Shown: positions 47,011-58,129 of the stretch, one piece after another
Numbering within the stretch: position 1 is the stretch's first letter
Layout: each line of letters begins with the position of its first letter
Source: Bedellia somnulentella
Lineage: Eukaryota; Arthropoda; Insecta; Lepidoptera; Bedelliidae
Direction of reading: 5' to 3'
NCBI GenBank assembly: GCA_963576735.1
Contig: OY755191.1
Location: 7,593,608-7,657,607 of the forward strand
DNA length: 64,000 nt
The notes under the pieces: model-generated
The model's database searches: none
What the model saw: only the letters and a program-made list of their open reading frames with translations
What the model was told of the DNA's origin: nothing
Made by a program: the position numbers and the translations under genes

Positions 47011-48034
47011 TAGAGGATTCGATCCCGGTCGATTTTTCTAGTCCCGGGATTTCGGGATTATCGACTGTTAATACCGGGATCCCGGGATAGTCCCGGGATT
47101 TTATTGGTAAAGAAAACGGTAGCAATTAAAAAGAAGTAAACATATCAAAATCAACCTTTTATTTTAAATCTTTACTTAAATCTTCAAAACCAAAACAAAA
47201 TTATTATTTCTTCTAATAAAATTAACAAACTAGGCCCTTATAAAAAATATTACCTAGTTTGTTTATTTTATATTTTACAATAAACTTAAAAAAATCAACT
47301 TCTAATATTTGTCAAAAGAGATCAATGTTATTAGGACTACTAATATTTTAAATAAAATAGACCAGGAACTATAATTTACTTATTTAAGCCACGAAAGTAA
47401 AATCTAAGAAATAACAACGCATCCAACGTCTCATCCGAAAGCATGCTTCTTAATTTGTTGCACAAATATGAAGCAGCGGAAAACGCGCGTTCAGGCTCGA
47501 TGGAAGTTGGAAGAATCGTCAATAAATTTTTATAAGCCTTCTCCAAATTATGACCTCATGTGGAACTAGCCTCAAAAAGATTCATTTCTTGTTTAATGAT
47601 CTTAGAAAGATCAGTTTCTTTAAATGCTTCAGGATTTATTATTTTCATACTGTTTTCTATTTCGTTCTGAAGCTTTTCTTTTAATGTTAAATCAGTCTTA
47701 CTAGTTGTCTGCGTAGGTTCAATGTTCATGTCATTTTCTTCATTATCACTATTTTCAATTTTTCCAGCTAACAAAATAATCTGTTTTTTTATAGTCATCT
47801 TGCTTGGACTTGAAAATAACTCCTTTAAGTCACAATCAGTTTCTAACTCAGTCTTCTCAGTATGAGGATTTTGTAAATAGTTTAATACTCCACTTAACTC
47901 ACTGCGTTATTTAAAAAATGTTTAAGTCCCGAAAATCCCGGGATTCATTGGATTTAATCCCGAGATTTTCGGGACTAAAATATGATCGGGATTCCGGGAT
48001 CCCGGTTTTCGGGATCCCGGGATCGAATCCTCTA
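47011..48034 (-). mobile_element. Non-autonomous hAT derivative 3 inside the LINE endonuclease
   Basis: Perfect 8-bp target duplication GTTACGAC at 47003-47010 and 48035-48042. Terminal inverted repeats TAGAGGATTCGATCCCGG are exact over 18 bp, followed at both ends by several TCCCGGGAT-type subterminal repeats. 1024 bp. Only the transposase C-terminus remains. Removing it restores an unbroken run of LINE endonuclease codons (PTRRN then ACIDHLISN). Confidence 0.93.
47376..47798 (-). pseudogene. hAT transposase C-terminal remnant
   Basis: The minus strand near 47400-47545 reads YKNLLTILPTSIEPERAFSA and continues CNKLRSMLSDETLDALLFLR to a stop at 47376, the hAT dimerisation domain. Upstream codons (47556-47798, acidic, Lys-rich) are separated from it by an in-frame stop near 47554. 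The N-terminal and catalytic parts are missing. Confidence 0.75.
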
Positions 48035-48173
48035 GTTACGACGCGTCGGCGTTTTTGTATGAATAATTAAATTATAGCGTTGTGTTACATTTTTAAGTTT
48101 AACTAATTCGGAAGGCCACTTGTCTATCTTTTCAGATAAAATGCAAATGTTGAAAACGCCTAACTATCACGTT

Positions 48174-48328
48174 ATTTAAATCTTTTTGTTCATGAAAACC
48201 TCATGTGGGGATTATTACTAATTAATAAAGTAATTAATCAATTAATTAATAAATTAAATTATTAATAAATAAATAATTAATTAGTAATAATCCCCACATG
48301 AGGTTTTCATGAACAAAAAGATTTAAAT
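48174..48328. repeat. Perfect long palindrome (foldback)
   Basis: The left arm starts ATTTAAATCTTTTTGTTCAT and the right arm ends with its exact inverse. Arms are more than 50 bp, separated by an AT-rich centre (attaataaattaaattatta). The motif cctcatgtggggattattac in the arms resembles cctcatgacgagattatttt near 60617. It adjoins the truncated 5' end of the LINE. Confidence 0.85.
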
Positions 48329-48432
48329 TATGGGATCCATAGTTTTTTAAATATCCTAACACTCAACACCCGTTGTTTAGTTCATAGAAAATGTAGTAGT
48401 ACAAGACTGTGTCCGCTCTAAGGATGAGTTTG

Positions 48433-48645
48433 TTTAGAAGAAAATCCTCAGCCACTTATGGATTGAGTGGGAATAACATTGCGAAATGAAGGTTGTTGTT
48501 GATGGGTCTTCATACGTATCGCCCAAAAACTACTTTAAAATCTTCAATACCCTAAGTCGCCTCTTGCCAACTCTTACGAAGCCACGGGAAGAAATGGGGT
48601 AGAGTTATTCTAGACCGACACTACACAGCTAAGACTTCTTTAAAA
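48433..48645 (-). repeat. Family A repeat, reverse, tail-less
   Basis: aatcctcagccacttatgga, tgatgggtcttcatacgtat and aagtcgcctcttgccaactc to gaccgacactacacagc. Confidence 0.8.
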
Positions 48646-48765
48646 ATGCCTAAATGTGTAGTGAACATTTCTTTTTCAAATCAACATCATTACACCGTTC
48701 AATCATTAGTCTAGACTGAGATTACGTAGTATATATTACAACCCATACAAAGCCACGCGGATCCA

Positions 48766-49018
48766 TACATACATACATACATATACTCACGGCTATAAAT
48801 CCCTAGATGGGGTAGCCAGAGCTAAGAAATGAGAAATTCCTCAGCCACCTTTGGAAAGTTGAGTGGGGAAAAGATGGTAAAATAAAGGTTGTTGGTGATG
48901 GGTCTCCAACCGCATCGCCCAATAATCCCTTTAAAGCCCCAATACCGTTAGTCGCCTCTTACGTACACCCACCGGAAGAAATGGGGTAGTGCTATTCTAA
49001 GCCGACACTACACAGCTA
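48766..49018 (-). repeat. Family A repeat, full length, reverse
   Basis: The (TACA)n tail, cacggctataaatccctaga, gatgggtctccaaccgcatc and gtcgcctcttacgtacaccc to gccgacactacacagc. Among the best preserved copies. Confidence 0.9.
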
Positions 49019-49122
49019 ATCTATCCATAGTGTTTTTAATATCCTAACACTCAACACCTGTTGTTTACTCCATAGAAAATGTAGTAGTACAAGCTGTGTT
49101 CGCTCTAAGGATGCGTTTGTTT

Positions 49123-50139
49123 ATCCACTACTGTATGGCAGTTCGCACCCCTCTGTTGCCATAACCAACCCTAACATACTTCGCCTTGGGTGGGCCCCTT
49201 GCACTATAACGCCGGTTGAGATGAATTGAAGATGCTATGCAGGAGATATAGTATGGGTTGATTTATGACTGGATTATTGATGTTAGTTTCGGTATACAGG
49301 AATTGATATAGTTCATTTTGGTGGTGTTTTGAGGTGTTAAATATGTAATTATGAGATATAATATTATCAGATATAGGTGTGTTGGCTCAGAATGACACTA
49401 CACTATTTCATCTCGTGAGTGATCTACGAGACAAGGAAGCTTTCTAGGGCTTTTAAAGTGTTAGATCGAAGATGTGACCGGGACCAATTAATCATTCAAA
49501 AAGCACCTGAAAAATTCTTGATCATCTAGATCTGGCTACTTCTTTTTGGGATTTATAGCCACTTATATTTCTACCCTTACAGTACATAAGTTCAAGCGTT
49601 AGCGTTTCTGTCGCTCCGTCTTCCTTAAGTCACATGTGAGATAATGAAATCACATGGCTGCATTGCACTTATTATGGAAAAGAAATAGCCGAGACTACAC
49701 AGCGTCAAGTTTGCTCATTCATCAAACGGTCATAGCAAGCATACACAATAATAGCAAGTGTATTTTTATAATACACTTCTGGACCGCCCTAGCTTTGTAC
49801 GGGTAGTATTAATTTGAAAATATCTAAGGTTTCTTTATTCACTGCTTACCCCTTACGGGCCAAAATTAAGAGGGATGATAGCCAATGTTTCTCCTAAAGG
49901 CTGTAAATTTCTATTGACGAAAGAAACTTTAAAATCGGTCGAGTTGTTTCGGTCTATTCAGTACAGAAAACAAGACCCAAACAAATTTATCCTTATAATA
50001 ATAAGTACACTGATAATAAATCCATGTAACACCATAAAATCAGATTTAACTTCACGATAACTCAACCAATACAAACCATTCCTACTACTTCACTTCCATC
50101 CAAAATATATAGTACAAACTTACGTAGTTATCCCCTCAT
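49123..50139. other. Gene-free DNA with diverged repeats
   Basis: About 49378-49530 is a decayed forward family A copy. About 49770-50030 starts with ctggaccgccctagctttgt and ends near gataataaatcc, a diverged RTE-derived element related to element C. No gene seen. Confidence 0.5.
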
Positions 50140-50342
50140 CGGAAGGCTGCGCGTTCCGCAAAATAGCGGAAAACGCGCACCCGGGGTAACTGCGACTCAG
50201 TAAGGCAGTGTCGCGCTTACCGTCTGATCGATACCTCCGTACACAACACTAAATACTATTTACTACACTATTTATATACTGTGCTGTGATTTTGGTGAAG
50301 ATTTCGAAATTGTTATGCGGAAATATGAAGTGGAAAATGAGG
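50140..50342 (+). promoter_or_regulatory. Possible promoter and first coding exon of an unassigned gene
   Basis: A GC-richer island (ggctgcgcgttccgcaaaat, gaaaacgcgcacccggggta) lies in AT-rich DNA. It is followed by a TATA-like tatttatatac and then, at 50314, ATG with nine open codons ending at a strong donor (gaggtgagtg). The only support is composition plus ATG/donor. No continuation exon was found in the window. Confidence 0.2.
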
Positions 50343-50889
50343 TGAGTGAATTACGAATCCCGCAGATTTTCTTGACCTAGTTTCGATGATGCGGTTTTGT
50401 TTTGGATTGAGTTTTTAGGTAATTATGTTACTTAAAGCGTTTTTAGTGCAAAATAATATTACTCGTTAATTTATTTGTGTAAGTAATGATAATTTGGTAT
50501 GCCGATAAGATTTCGTCTATGTTATATGATAGGAATCGGAAATATAAAGCGATCTACTAAAATTTTAAATATTTGCCTAGATTTACAGAAATATAACGCT
50601 ATTTTATAATACCTACATGTATGTATCTAATAATTCGTTGTAGTAAATTAAGTCACAATTATTTCACCTACGTACTATTAAGGATATACCAAACGGTGGG
50701 TATTTATCTAAAAATAACGTGGCGGAGTCACGCGATTTAAACGTAAAACCTGCCTGTACTATAACCATTTGAGTCAAATAAGATTGCTGTTATCTTTTCG
50801 AACGAAATAACGTTTGAATGTGAGCCAAAATCATTAAGTTACCTGTATTTTTAATTTGCGTGTTTACCTACCTAGACACATAGCTATCA

Positions 50890-51085
50890 ATCCCAAAGGT
50901 CACTTGGAACTTAAGTAACGAAAAGATAGTAAAAAAATAATGGTTCGTGATTCGTCTCCAGCTATAGTGCTCAAAAATTGCTTATGAGTCCCGAAACCCC
51001 TTGTATGACTCCCAAGGCGCCTCTTATGATAAACCGGGAAGAAATCTGTTAATACTAATCTAAACCGACACCGCACAGCATAAAA
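50890..51085 (-). repeat. Family A repeat, diverged, reverse
   Basis: gaaaagatagtaaaaaaata, ggcgcctcttatgataaacc and ctaaaccgacaccgcacagc in family A order. Confidence 0.65.
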
Positions 51086-51545
51086 AATCCAACACAAAAT
51101 AACACAAATCGGTAAGTTAGTAGATTTACTCTCAAAATATTTCTAAAAACCAATTTATTTAACAACCTCACAAAATTCATAATCTTTTCCAGGCAAGTTA
51201 TCGAAACAACTTCGGGTAGAATAAAATAACAGTAAACTGTATCATTCCAAGAGAAATCCTATTTAACTTATGAAATACTACGAACGTAAGGATGTTAAAT
51301 TTTGGCAAGTTAGCCCAGAGATCGGTCAATGACCGCTTTTCCCTCCCACGCCGGCTGTCGTCCTCTTTTCACCCTCTACGCATATTTCCCAACCCTCTAT
51401 TTATTGGTGCATATTTTCTTTATTTCCATTCATAGAGATAAGAGTGCGTCGCAGACTCGTTAATAATTGATTATAGTCAAGAATTAACCTAAAGCTTTTA
51501 ATCCTATGAATCTCAGGACTTTCGAATAAACGAATCCTTTTTTGC

Positions 51546-51778
51546 CGTGTAGTGCCGGCTTAGAATGTCGCTACCCCTTTCTACCCACGGGTGGTATTGG
51601 GGCTTTTTATTAGATATTTGGGCGATGCGGTTGGAGACCCATCACCAAAAACCTTTATTCTTACCATCTTTTCCCCACTCAACTTCCAAAAGTGGCTGAG
51701 GAATTTATAATGCCTTAGCTCTGGCTACCCCTTCTAGGGAAATTTAGCCGTGAGTATATTTATGTATGTATGAATCCT
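51546..51778 (+). repeat. Family A repeat, forward
   Basis: gtgtagtgccggcttagaat, gggcgatgcggttggagacc, ccaaaagtggctgaggaatt and agccgtgagtatatttatgt. A deletion removes the gaggcgactaac segment. Confidence 0.85.
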
Positions 51779-51892
51779 TTTGAATCGCTACAGTTAGAAC
51801 ATCTTAAAAGGGGTAGTCAGAGCTTTTAAGTCAACGATCTTTAGCTTTGGCAGTGAAAACAGGAATTACAACGAACGAAACTTATGAAGGTG

Positions 51893-52015
51893 TCTAAAGT
51901 ATGAAGAATAAAAGAACATGTATGGATAGATTGATGGATGTGAACGAAGCTGGAGAGGTCTGCCAGGATCGTACGAACGGCGTGAAAATATGTTTATATA
52001 TATGAAACTTATGAA
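51893..52015 (+). repeat. RTE LINE 3' end
   Basis: aaagtatgaagaataaaaga, tgatggatgtgaacgaagct and ggatcgtacgaacggcgtga match the 3' end at 20730-20869 with an internal deletion. Confidence 0.8.
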
Positions 52016-53114
52016 ACGAATGATCCTTAGAGTTAAAAACTGCATACCTTATCCAACAGATATTTATGTTTTATTTAATTATTCTCTTCTGAAACTTATA
52101 GAAACGTTTTGAATAACTTATCTTACCAAGATACTGAATCGCTGTTTAAACTTATCGAGTAGGGTGTTGTTTTAGAATATTGTTTTGTTTGATTTCCATT
52201 TTCATATGTTTAATTTGTTTGTCTCATTTTCTGAAGATAGTTTGCCTACTATTAATTAAGTACTTAATTTTATTTTTTTACATATCGAAAGTAAGAAAAT
52301 AGTAACGTTTATTCTATTCGCATCTTCAAAAATGACTGAGGATTTATTGATTCCGAAATTCTTCCGTGAAGCGATATATCGTGCAAATGAAATTGAGACA
52401 AAGAAAAGTTATGTATATTAGATCCTATAACAATGTCCATGTTCAGAAAGCCAGTCTGTTGAGTGAACTTATACGAATATGTATGACTAGTTATCTGTCT
52501 CTGATTCACAGTTTTGCAAGCCAACTCATTTCACTGGACAATAATATTGGAAACGCACTAAAAATAATTTAACTTTCTATTAATAAAATGTTTTCCCAAA
52601 TTGGTTCAGTAGTTGTAAAGATTAAAGCCTATATACTTTACCTCTTTCATTATAACAGGCCATAGCTCATATGTGTCACCACAGAGTGGCTTAATTATAC
52701 ACTAGGTAGGCTGAGTAGGCCGTACTAAATACCACCATGGTGGCCTATTGCAAGTGGAAACTTCTGCCGTCATAGTAGCTAAAAACATGTGATGAAAATT
52801 GTGTTTATTCATTATTTTGAAAAAGTATGGGAAAATGTGGTAAAGTTTTCTTGTCGGCTTCTTCTCTTTACAAGACACCTAGGAAGCAACGTTGACGTTG
52901 AGTAAATATTTTTTTTGTTTTAACACTCAATAAAAATATTTTATTTGATTTTGCTAGGATGCCCTCCTAAGCACGGTGTTATATATACCTCCTAAGCATT
53001 ATTGTAATTTTCGGATTCAGCGTGCAGTATCAACGCTTAATTGGGATGAGTCTCATAAATTTTGGGAATCGACGCTGAGACCTCTCTTAAGATAGTATAG
53101 AAATTTAAGAATTT
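52016..53114. other. Gene-free DNA
   Basis: About 52945-53060 (gccctcctaagcacggtgtt) resembles the LINE-derived stretch at 54480-54540. Otherwise nothing recognised. Confidence 0.45.
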
Positions 53115-53165
53115 AAAGTTCTGGTTACCCTTTTTGGAATTTATAGCCGCGAGTATATGTATGTA
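53115..53165 (+). repeat. Family A repeat, 3' end only
   Basis: gttctggttacccttttt, ggaatttatagccgcgagta and tatgtatgta. Confidence 0.65.
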
Positions 53166-53881
53166 ACCGTATGTAGAAAACGCAAATAGCCAACTGCTCT
53201 GAAACGTTTTCACATGTTTATAGTAATTGAGTCAAGACTCTAAACACACGTTTGTGGTAGAAACTCGAGTGAGTACGTTAAAATTATTTTATTATTTAGT
53301 GAAAGGCACAATTATGTTCTGCTGAGAGGAAGTTATGGGGGTAATGAGTTTTCTTCTCCCATTACGTCCGGCGTTTATTTCTAAGTAAAAAGCAGTTTAG
53401 CGAGTTTTGTAAGGTCTGTTATAGTTACTTGGTGGTCGTTTGTACGTGTATTGATATTAAATTAATGAGATTGCTTCTAGTAATACTATAGAGTAATTGT
53501 ACACTTACTTGATGTTTAATTTTGATTTAAAGTAAGTAGGTATTTATGTGTTATAAATGAATTATGAAATTGACACTTCTACTTTCACAAATTAGCTAAG
53601 AACAAACTTTTGAATTAATTTATATTGGCTTAGTTCTGAAATTAATATCTGATTATGTTATCCTACAAAATTCCGGTAGCTTTTTCGTTGACTAAGAGCA
53701 TAATTCGAAAGTATTATACACACAAATATCAAATATCAATATATATTATAAATAATATATATACAAATATCAATTTATGTCAAATCTACAATTAAAGAGC
53801 TACCCTACCCGGGAAACCTAACTTTTCGTTCATTTTTATGTTTTTTCAAAAACTGATCTTTATTTGACAATACCACCAATT

Positions 53882-54363
53882 CGGTATGCAAAGTTTTATA
53901 AAAGTGATGCTGATTACGAAACCATTTCGAGATATTATGTTTTGAAACAATATTTTCTTGAAATTAATTCAAATAAAGCTAAAATTACTGTTATTTTATC
54001 AAAAAACCGTAACAGTATTTGATCTTCAATGTTATGTCAAAGACATTCGGTTTTGCAGTTTATTAATAAATCATAGGTTTGTTTAGTATAATATTTTTGT
54101 AATTTCATTTGAGATCACAAATTCGTGAAATGTTTTGCAATCAGCAACATTTTAATTAAATATTTCGCTTCATTTGCCTGTCGCTCTCTAAGTGATTTTG
54201 TCAATCGATGACGTCATTAAGAACAAAAGTTGAACAATCTTTAAAAAATCATAACTTAACAATTACTCATTTTAAATGAAAAATATTCAAAGTAGTCTTT
54301 TATTTAAATGTTTACTATCGAATAAAAATATTTAATAAATACCAAAAAAAACGTTGCATACCG
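53882..54363. mobile_element. Non-autonomous TIR element (copy B)
   Basis: Ends CGGTATGCAAAGTTTT and (aacg)ttgcataccg, with AATT on both outer sides (possible 4-bp duplication). The sequence matches copy A (37740-39193) without its nested insertion. About 480 bp, non-coding. Confidence 0.8.
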
Positions 54364-54389
54364 AATTGTACTTCTATTTATTAGTATTC

Positions 54390-54545
54390 CTCACCTCACA
54401 GCCCGTATACGTCCCCACCACGCTGGCCAATTGCGGGTTACCGTAACGACTACTACCGTAATGTTAGCCGGAACCGACGGCTTAACGTGCCCTCCGAAGC
54501 ACGGAATCATTTTAATTATCGGATAATCAGGTGTTTCAAGCCTGC
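54390..54545. repeat. LINE-derived repeat
   Basis: cacagcccgtatacgtcccc, ctggccaattgcgggttacc and cgtgccctccgaagcacgga are phrases common at LINE 3' ends in Lepidoptera (from memory). A short relative is at 22035-22115. Confidence 0.55.
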
Positions 54546-54589
54546 AATATTCTTCCAACTTTCTTCTTATCTTACAAATTAAATTTCTG

Positions 54590-54682
54590 AGTTTAACCCC
54601 CCCCCCCGGGGGGGGATTGAACCCGAGACTTCCGTACTTGAAGCCAAGCGCTTAACCGCGCGACCACGGAGGCAGTCTGATT
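54590..54682 (-). repeat. tRNA-derived SINE head, antisense, with C/G run
   Basis: The minus strand contains an A box (TGGTCGCGCGGTTAAG) and B box (GGTTCAATCCC). On the plus strand it begins with a run of C followed by a run of G (about 54597-54616), itself a small palindrome. Confidence 0.6.
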
Positions 54683-54934
54683 ACTGAAATATAATTTATT
54701 TTGATGTGCAATAGATAGTTTTCTGTTCTATATAATGCAATAATATCCTACAATAAACACATGTCGCATGTGTAAAGTTAATAAATTAAGCAATACTTAA
54801 CTGCTTTAAAAAATACAATTGTGGTTGCAATCAAGCGGGAAAGGTTTTAATGAAATGCAAATGTGCGAAGTTGGGGTCGTTAGTTGAACAACATACACAC
54901 ATATACTTACATTTTTTTATGCCATAATAATTTA

Positions 54935-55565
54935 GCCAGAGCTTAGAAATTACAAATTCCGCAGCTACATTTAGAAGTTGCTTTGGGAAAGTTCGTAGAA
55001 TACAGTATGAGTGATGGGTGAAGGAAGGGTCTTCAGCTACATAGACCAACAACATCTTAATACCCTAATAGCCTTAGTCACCTTCATTAGTGATATATTT
55101 AAGCAAGTATACTTACAAAATACTCGCTGCATACAAAATATAAAATTGTGAAATAATATTTTCTCGTAGCCCATATTATATTCCAACAATATACGCGAAT
55201 ACGCGGTATTCAGTAAAACTATTTTGTTTTTGTAATACCGTTTTATACAAATTTGTATGTTTTTAGTCAAAATAAATAAATAAAAAAAAACCAGAGGGGC
55301 TTGAGCCTGCTTTGAATACGTAGATTAAGCCCTCGTTTTCCACGCTCCAGAGTTTTGCTATCATGCATCTGTAAAATAGATGCCGATGTTAACAGTTATG
55401 ACAAATACCTACATACATACATATACTCGCGGCTATAAATCCCTTGAATGGGTAGCCAGAGCTAAGGAACTAGAAGCGCCTCAGCCTCTTTTTGAAAGTA
55501 TTACATAAACTCTCACCATTAATTCCGAATGGGTTAGGCAGAGACTATAGATCGCCTCTTGTTAC
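54935..55565 (-). repeat. Two family A remnants and an RTE tail
   Basis: 54935-55085 and 55410-55495 are reverse family A pieces (tttagccagagcttagaaat; tacatacatacatatactcg with cggctataaatcccttgaat). 55500-55565 is a minus-sense RTE LINE tail (gggttaggcagagactatag). Confidence 0.65.
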
Positions 55566-55834
55566 TGTGTTACCTAGGTATTTGCTATGCCATACTCAAA
55601 TTGCCTCAAGCTTATTACGAGTATTTCAAGTTCATTTAATAGTATTTGATAAGTAATTTCCTAATGCTCATGTATCAGAAAATTTTCAACTATACAGACT
55701 TAATTTCATAAAGCGTATTTATCAGAAAATAATGTTTCTAAATGTACTTCTGCCTATAATTATAAAGTAAATAGAACGGTTGCATTATCAATGTCATAAG
55801 TATATAATCTCTTTTAAGTCAATATACTAACATA

Positions 55835-56035
55835 CCTACATATACTCACGCCATTAGTTCCCATTGGGGAAGGCAGAGACTATTGATCGCCACTTCGTAC
55901 GATCCTGACAAACCTCTCTAGCTTCGTTTACATCTATCAATCTTTTCATGCATGCTCTTTAATTCTTCATACTTCGGACGCCAGCCTTTTTGAGCACACT
56001 CTCAATTTGGTCCAAGTGTGTTCTCCGTGGTCGGT
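55835..56035 (-). repeat. RTE LINE 3' end
   Basis: ttcccattggggaaggcaga, tgacaaacctctctagcttc, cttcggacgccagccttttt and aagtgtgttctccgtggtcg: the reverse complement of the RTE 3' end, well preserved. A short plus-sense piece follows at 56085-56140. Confidence 0.85.
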
Positions 56036-56364
56036 CAACATACTTAAGTCCAAATTATTATTATACATGTTTCGCACAAATTAGCGATCAAAAGTCTCTG
56101 CCTACCCCAACGGGAACTAAAAGCGTGAATCTATGTGTGTATGTCCCCAAACAAAGGTATCCCATCTACACACACCACACACACACACACGTCACATCTG
56201 TCCGCAGTACTAAAGAACCGCTAACCGCAGTTAAATACTTTCTCTCAGTCGTGTCTCGATGTTGCAGACACACCCAGGCGTTTAATTTAATGTGACTTTG
56301 TGACCATCAACGTGTTAGTATTTGACGTCGCGTCGGTTGGTTTCCCTTCGTTTTTGATATGTTA

Positions 56365-56862
56365 GTGTTGGTTTAGAAATAGCACTATTCGTTGTCTTTC
56401 AGTGGTCATCGTAAATTATGACTTAAGGCGTTGGTTCTTTTGTGATCAATCCAGTTGAAAACTCTTCATTATCGGTCCTTGATTTGGCCATCCTTTATCC
56501 ACTCATCTTCCAAAATATTGAAGTATAGATAATTCTCATCGTCAGGGATTTATAGCTGTGAGGGTTGACGTACGATGAGCTGTAGCGATACCAATAAGAT
56601 ATTTGGCTACACAGGAGTTTAAGATTTTCAGTCCCCGGTACGTTTTATATACAAAAAGAGGAAGACAGAGCTTTACAGTAAGAAACTCCTTAGCCGTATT
56701 TGGCAGTTGATAGGGGACAAAATGGTAGAAATAAAGTATTGTTGGTTATGGTATATATTATAAAACCACTTAAAAAAGCCCCATACCCGTAGTCGCCTCT
56801 TACGGCACCCGTGAGTAGAAAAGGGGTAGTGACATTCTAAGCTGGCACTACACAGCCAACGG
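56365..56862. repeat. Two diverged family A copies in opposite orientation
   Basis: 56365-56565 forward (ttggtttagaaatagcacta; tttatagctgtgag) and 56655-56862 reverse (gaagacagagctttacagta; cgtagtcgcctcttacggca; ctaagctggcactacacagc). Confidence 0.65.
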
Positions 56863-57344
56863 TTTATTATTGATCTAATATCCAAAGAAATATAAAATAC
56901 ATATTTGTACTTATTCTGGCTGACCAGCCTTTGCCGGCGACCGCCGCTTGGACTAATATCCATTAGCGAATCCTAAGCAGTATGACTGAGTTAGAGGCCC
57001 AATTGGAAGTACTCAGACATTAATCCCATAGAGTGCTCCATAAAAAACTGTAATCTAAGATGAAATGGAGCGCGACTGTCCACGTACCGTTTTAAGTGAT
57101 TATTATAATACCTATAGAGCCTCAATTCAGCTGAATACACTCAATTGACCGTCTTCAAAATGACAAAAAACTAAATGTAGTAAAAACTAGAATGTTTCCG
57201 ACAAACTACGTGACCATGTTGAAGAAAAGAATCGATAAACCAATGTAAAATATTTCTGTATACTTAAATAACTACTCAACTTTTTATTTAAAAGCGAATA
57301 TATGAATAACAGGTATTTGAAAACAACGGTAGGAGACGACCACA

Positions 57345-57785
57345 GAGGACACCGGGCTTGTATGAAAAAATTAATGAATTTAAATGAACCTCGATAGGAG
57401 CCCAATAGTGTGAATATATGTACATATGTAAAAGTAATTAGCAAGATACCGGCCCATTCGGCTATCGCTAAATTGCTTCTCAATGTTAAACCGGACAATA
57501 CACTAATCGCACTATAGAGCATAAACCATTGTTATGATATTCCATGACTGGCGTATTGTTTTCCAACGTAATCTTAGCATCGATATCAAAAATATAGCTG
57601 CGAGTACTACTTACTTACTTATACTCACGCCCATTGTTCCCATTGGGGTAGGCAGAGACTATCGATCGCCACTTTGTACGATCCTGACAAACCTCTCTAG
57701 CTTCGTTTACATCCATCAATCTTTTCATACATGCTCTTTTATTCTTCATACTTCGGACGCCAGCCTTTTTGAGCACACTCTGCGA
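57345..57785. repeat. RTE LINE tails, one plus (diverged), one minus
   Basis: 57345-57425 is a decayed plus-sense tail. 57612-57785 is a well preserved minus-sense tail (ttcccattggggtaggcaga to gcacactctg). Confidence 0.75.
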
Positions 57786-58129
57786 GTACTAAAAAATAGT
57801 AAATCTAAGTCTTTAAATGACCATTGTTTATATGTGATAAAAATATGTGAGCGGTTTTCACACTTAATGTATGTGCAAACATATACCCTTACTTACATGA
57901 ATGGGTGTCATATTATGCTTAAAAATGAGAAATAGCTGATTCTTGAGAAAACGGGATTTTATTATTCAGAGGTTCCAATCTGGTCATGTATGACAGGGTG
58001 GTAAGGTATATGTCAAATTAGCTATTAGAAAACCTTTAGTTTCACTTACTCTTTAGTTGGGTTTGGTTAGGATAAACGAAGAATTTCCCAAATAAAGAGT
58101 CTAACTACTAATTCTGTAGCTCCGAGTAC

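Larger units (their letters stand above)
44430..48173 (-). mobile_element. 5'-truncated CR1/L2/Daphne-like LINE, split by a hAT derivative
   Basis: The RT frame 44700-46874 and endonuclease end 46880-47002 plus 48043-48170 belong to one element once the 1-kb insertion at 47011-48034 is set aside. The 5' end stops next to the palindrome at 48174. The 3' UTR below 44700 is AT-rich and reaches the tRNA-like sequence. Clade assignment is by general resemblance. Confidence 0.8.
48330..49122. repeat. About 100-bp direct repeats bracketing two family A copies
   Basis: 48345-48432 and 49035-49122 are close copies (cctaacactcaacacc, catagaaaatgtagtagtac, cgctctaaggatg). Between them lie family A reverse copies at 48433-48645 and 48766-49018. 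The unit 48645-48770 also matches 44085-44300 (aaatgtgtagt, attagtctag, acccata), pointing to an older local duplication. Confidence 0.7.
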
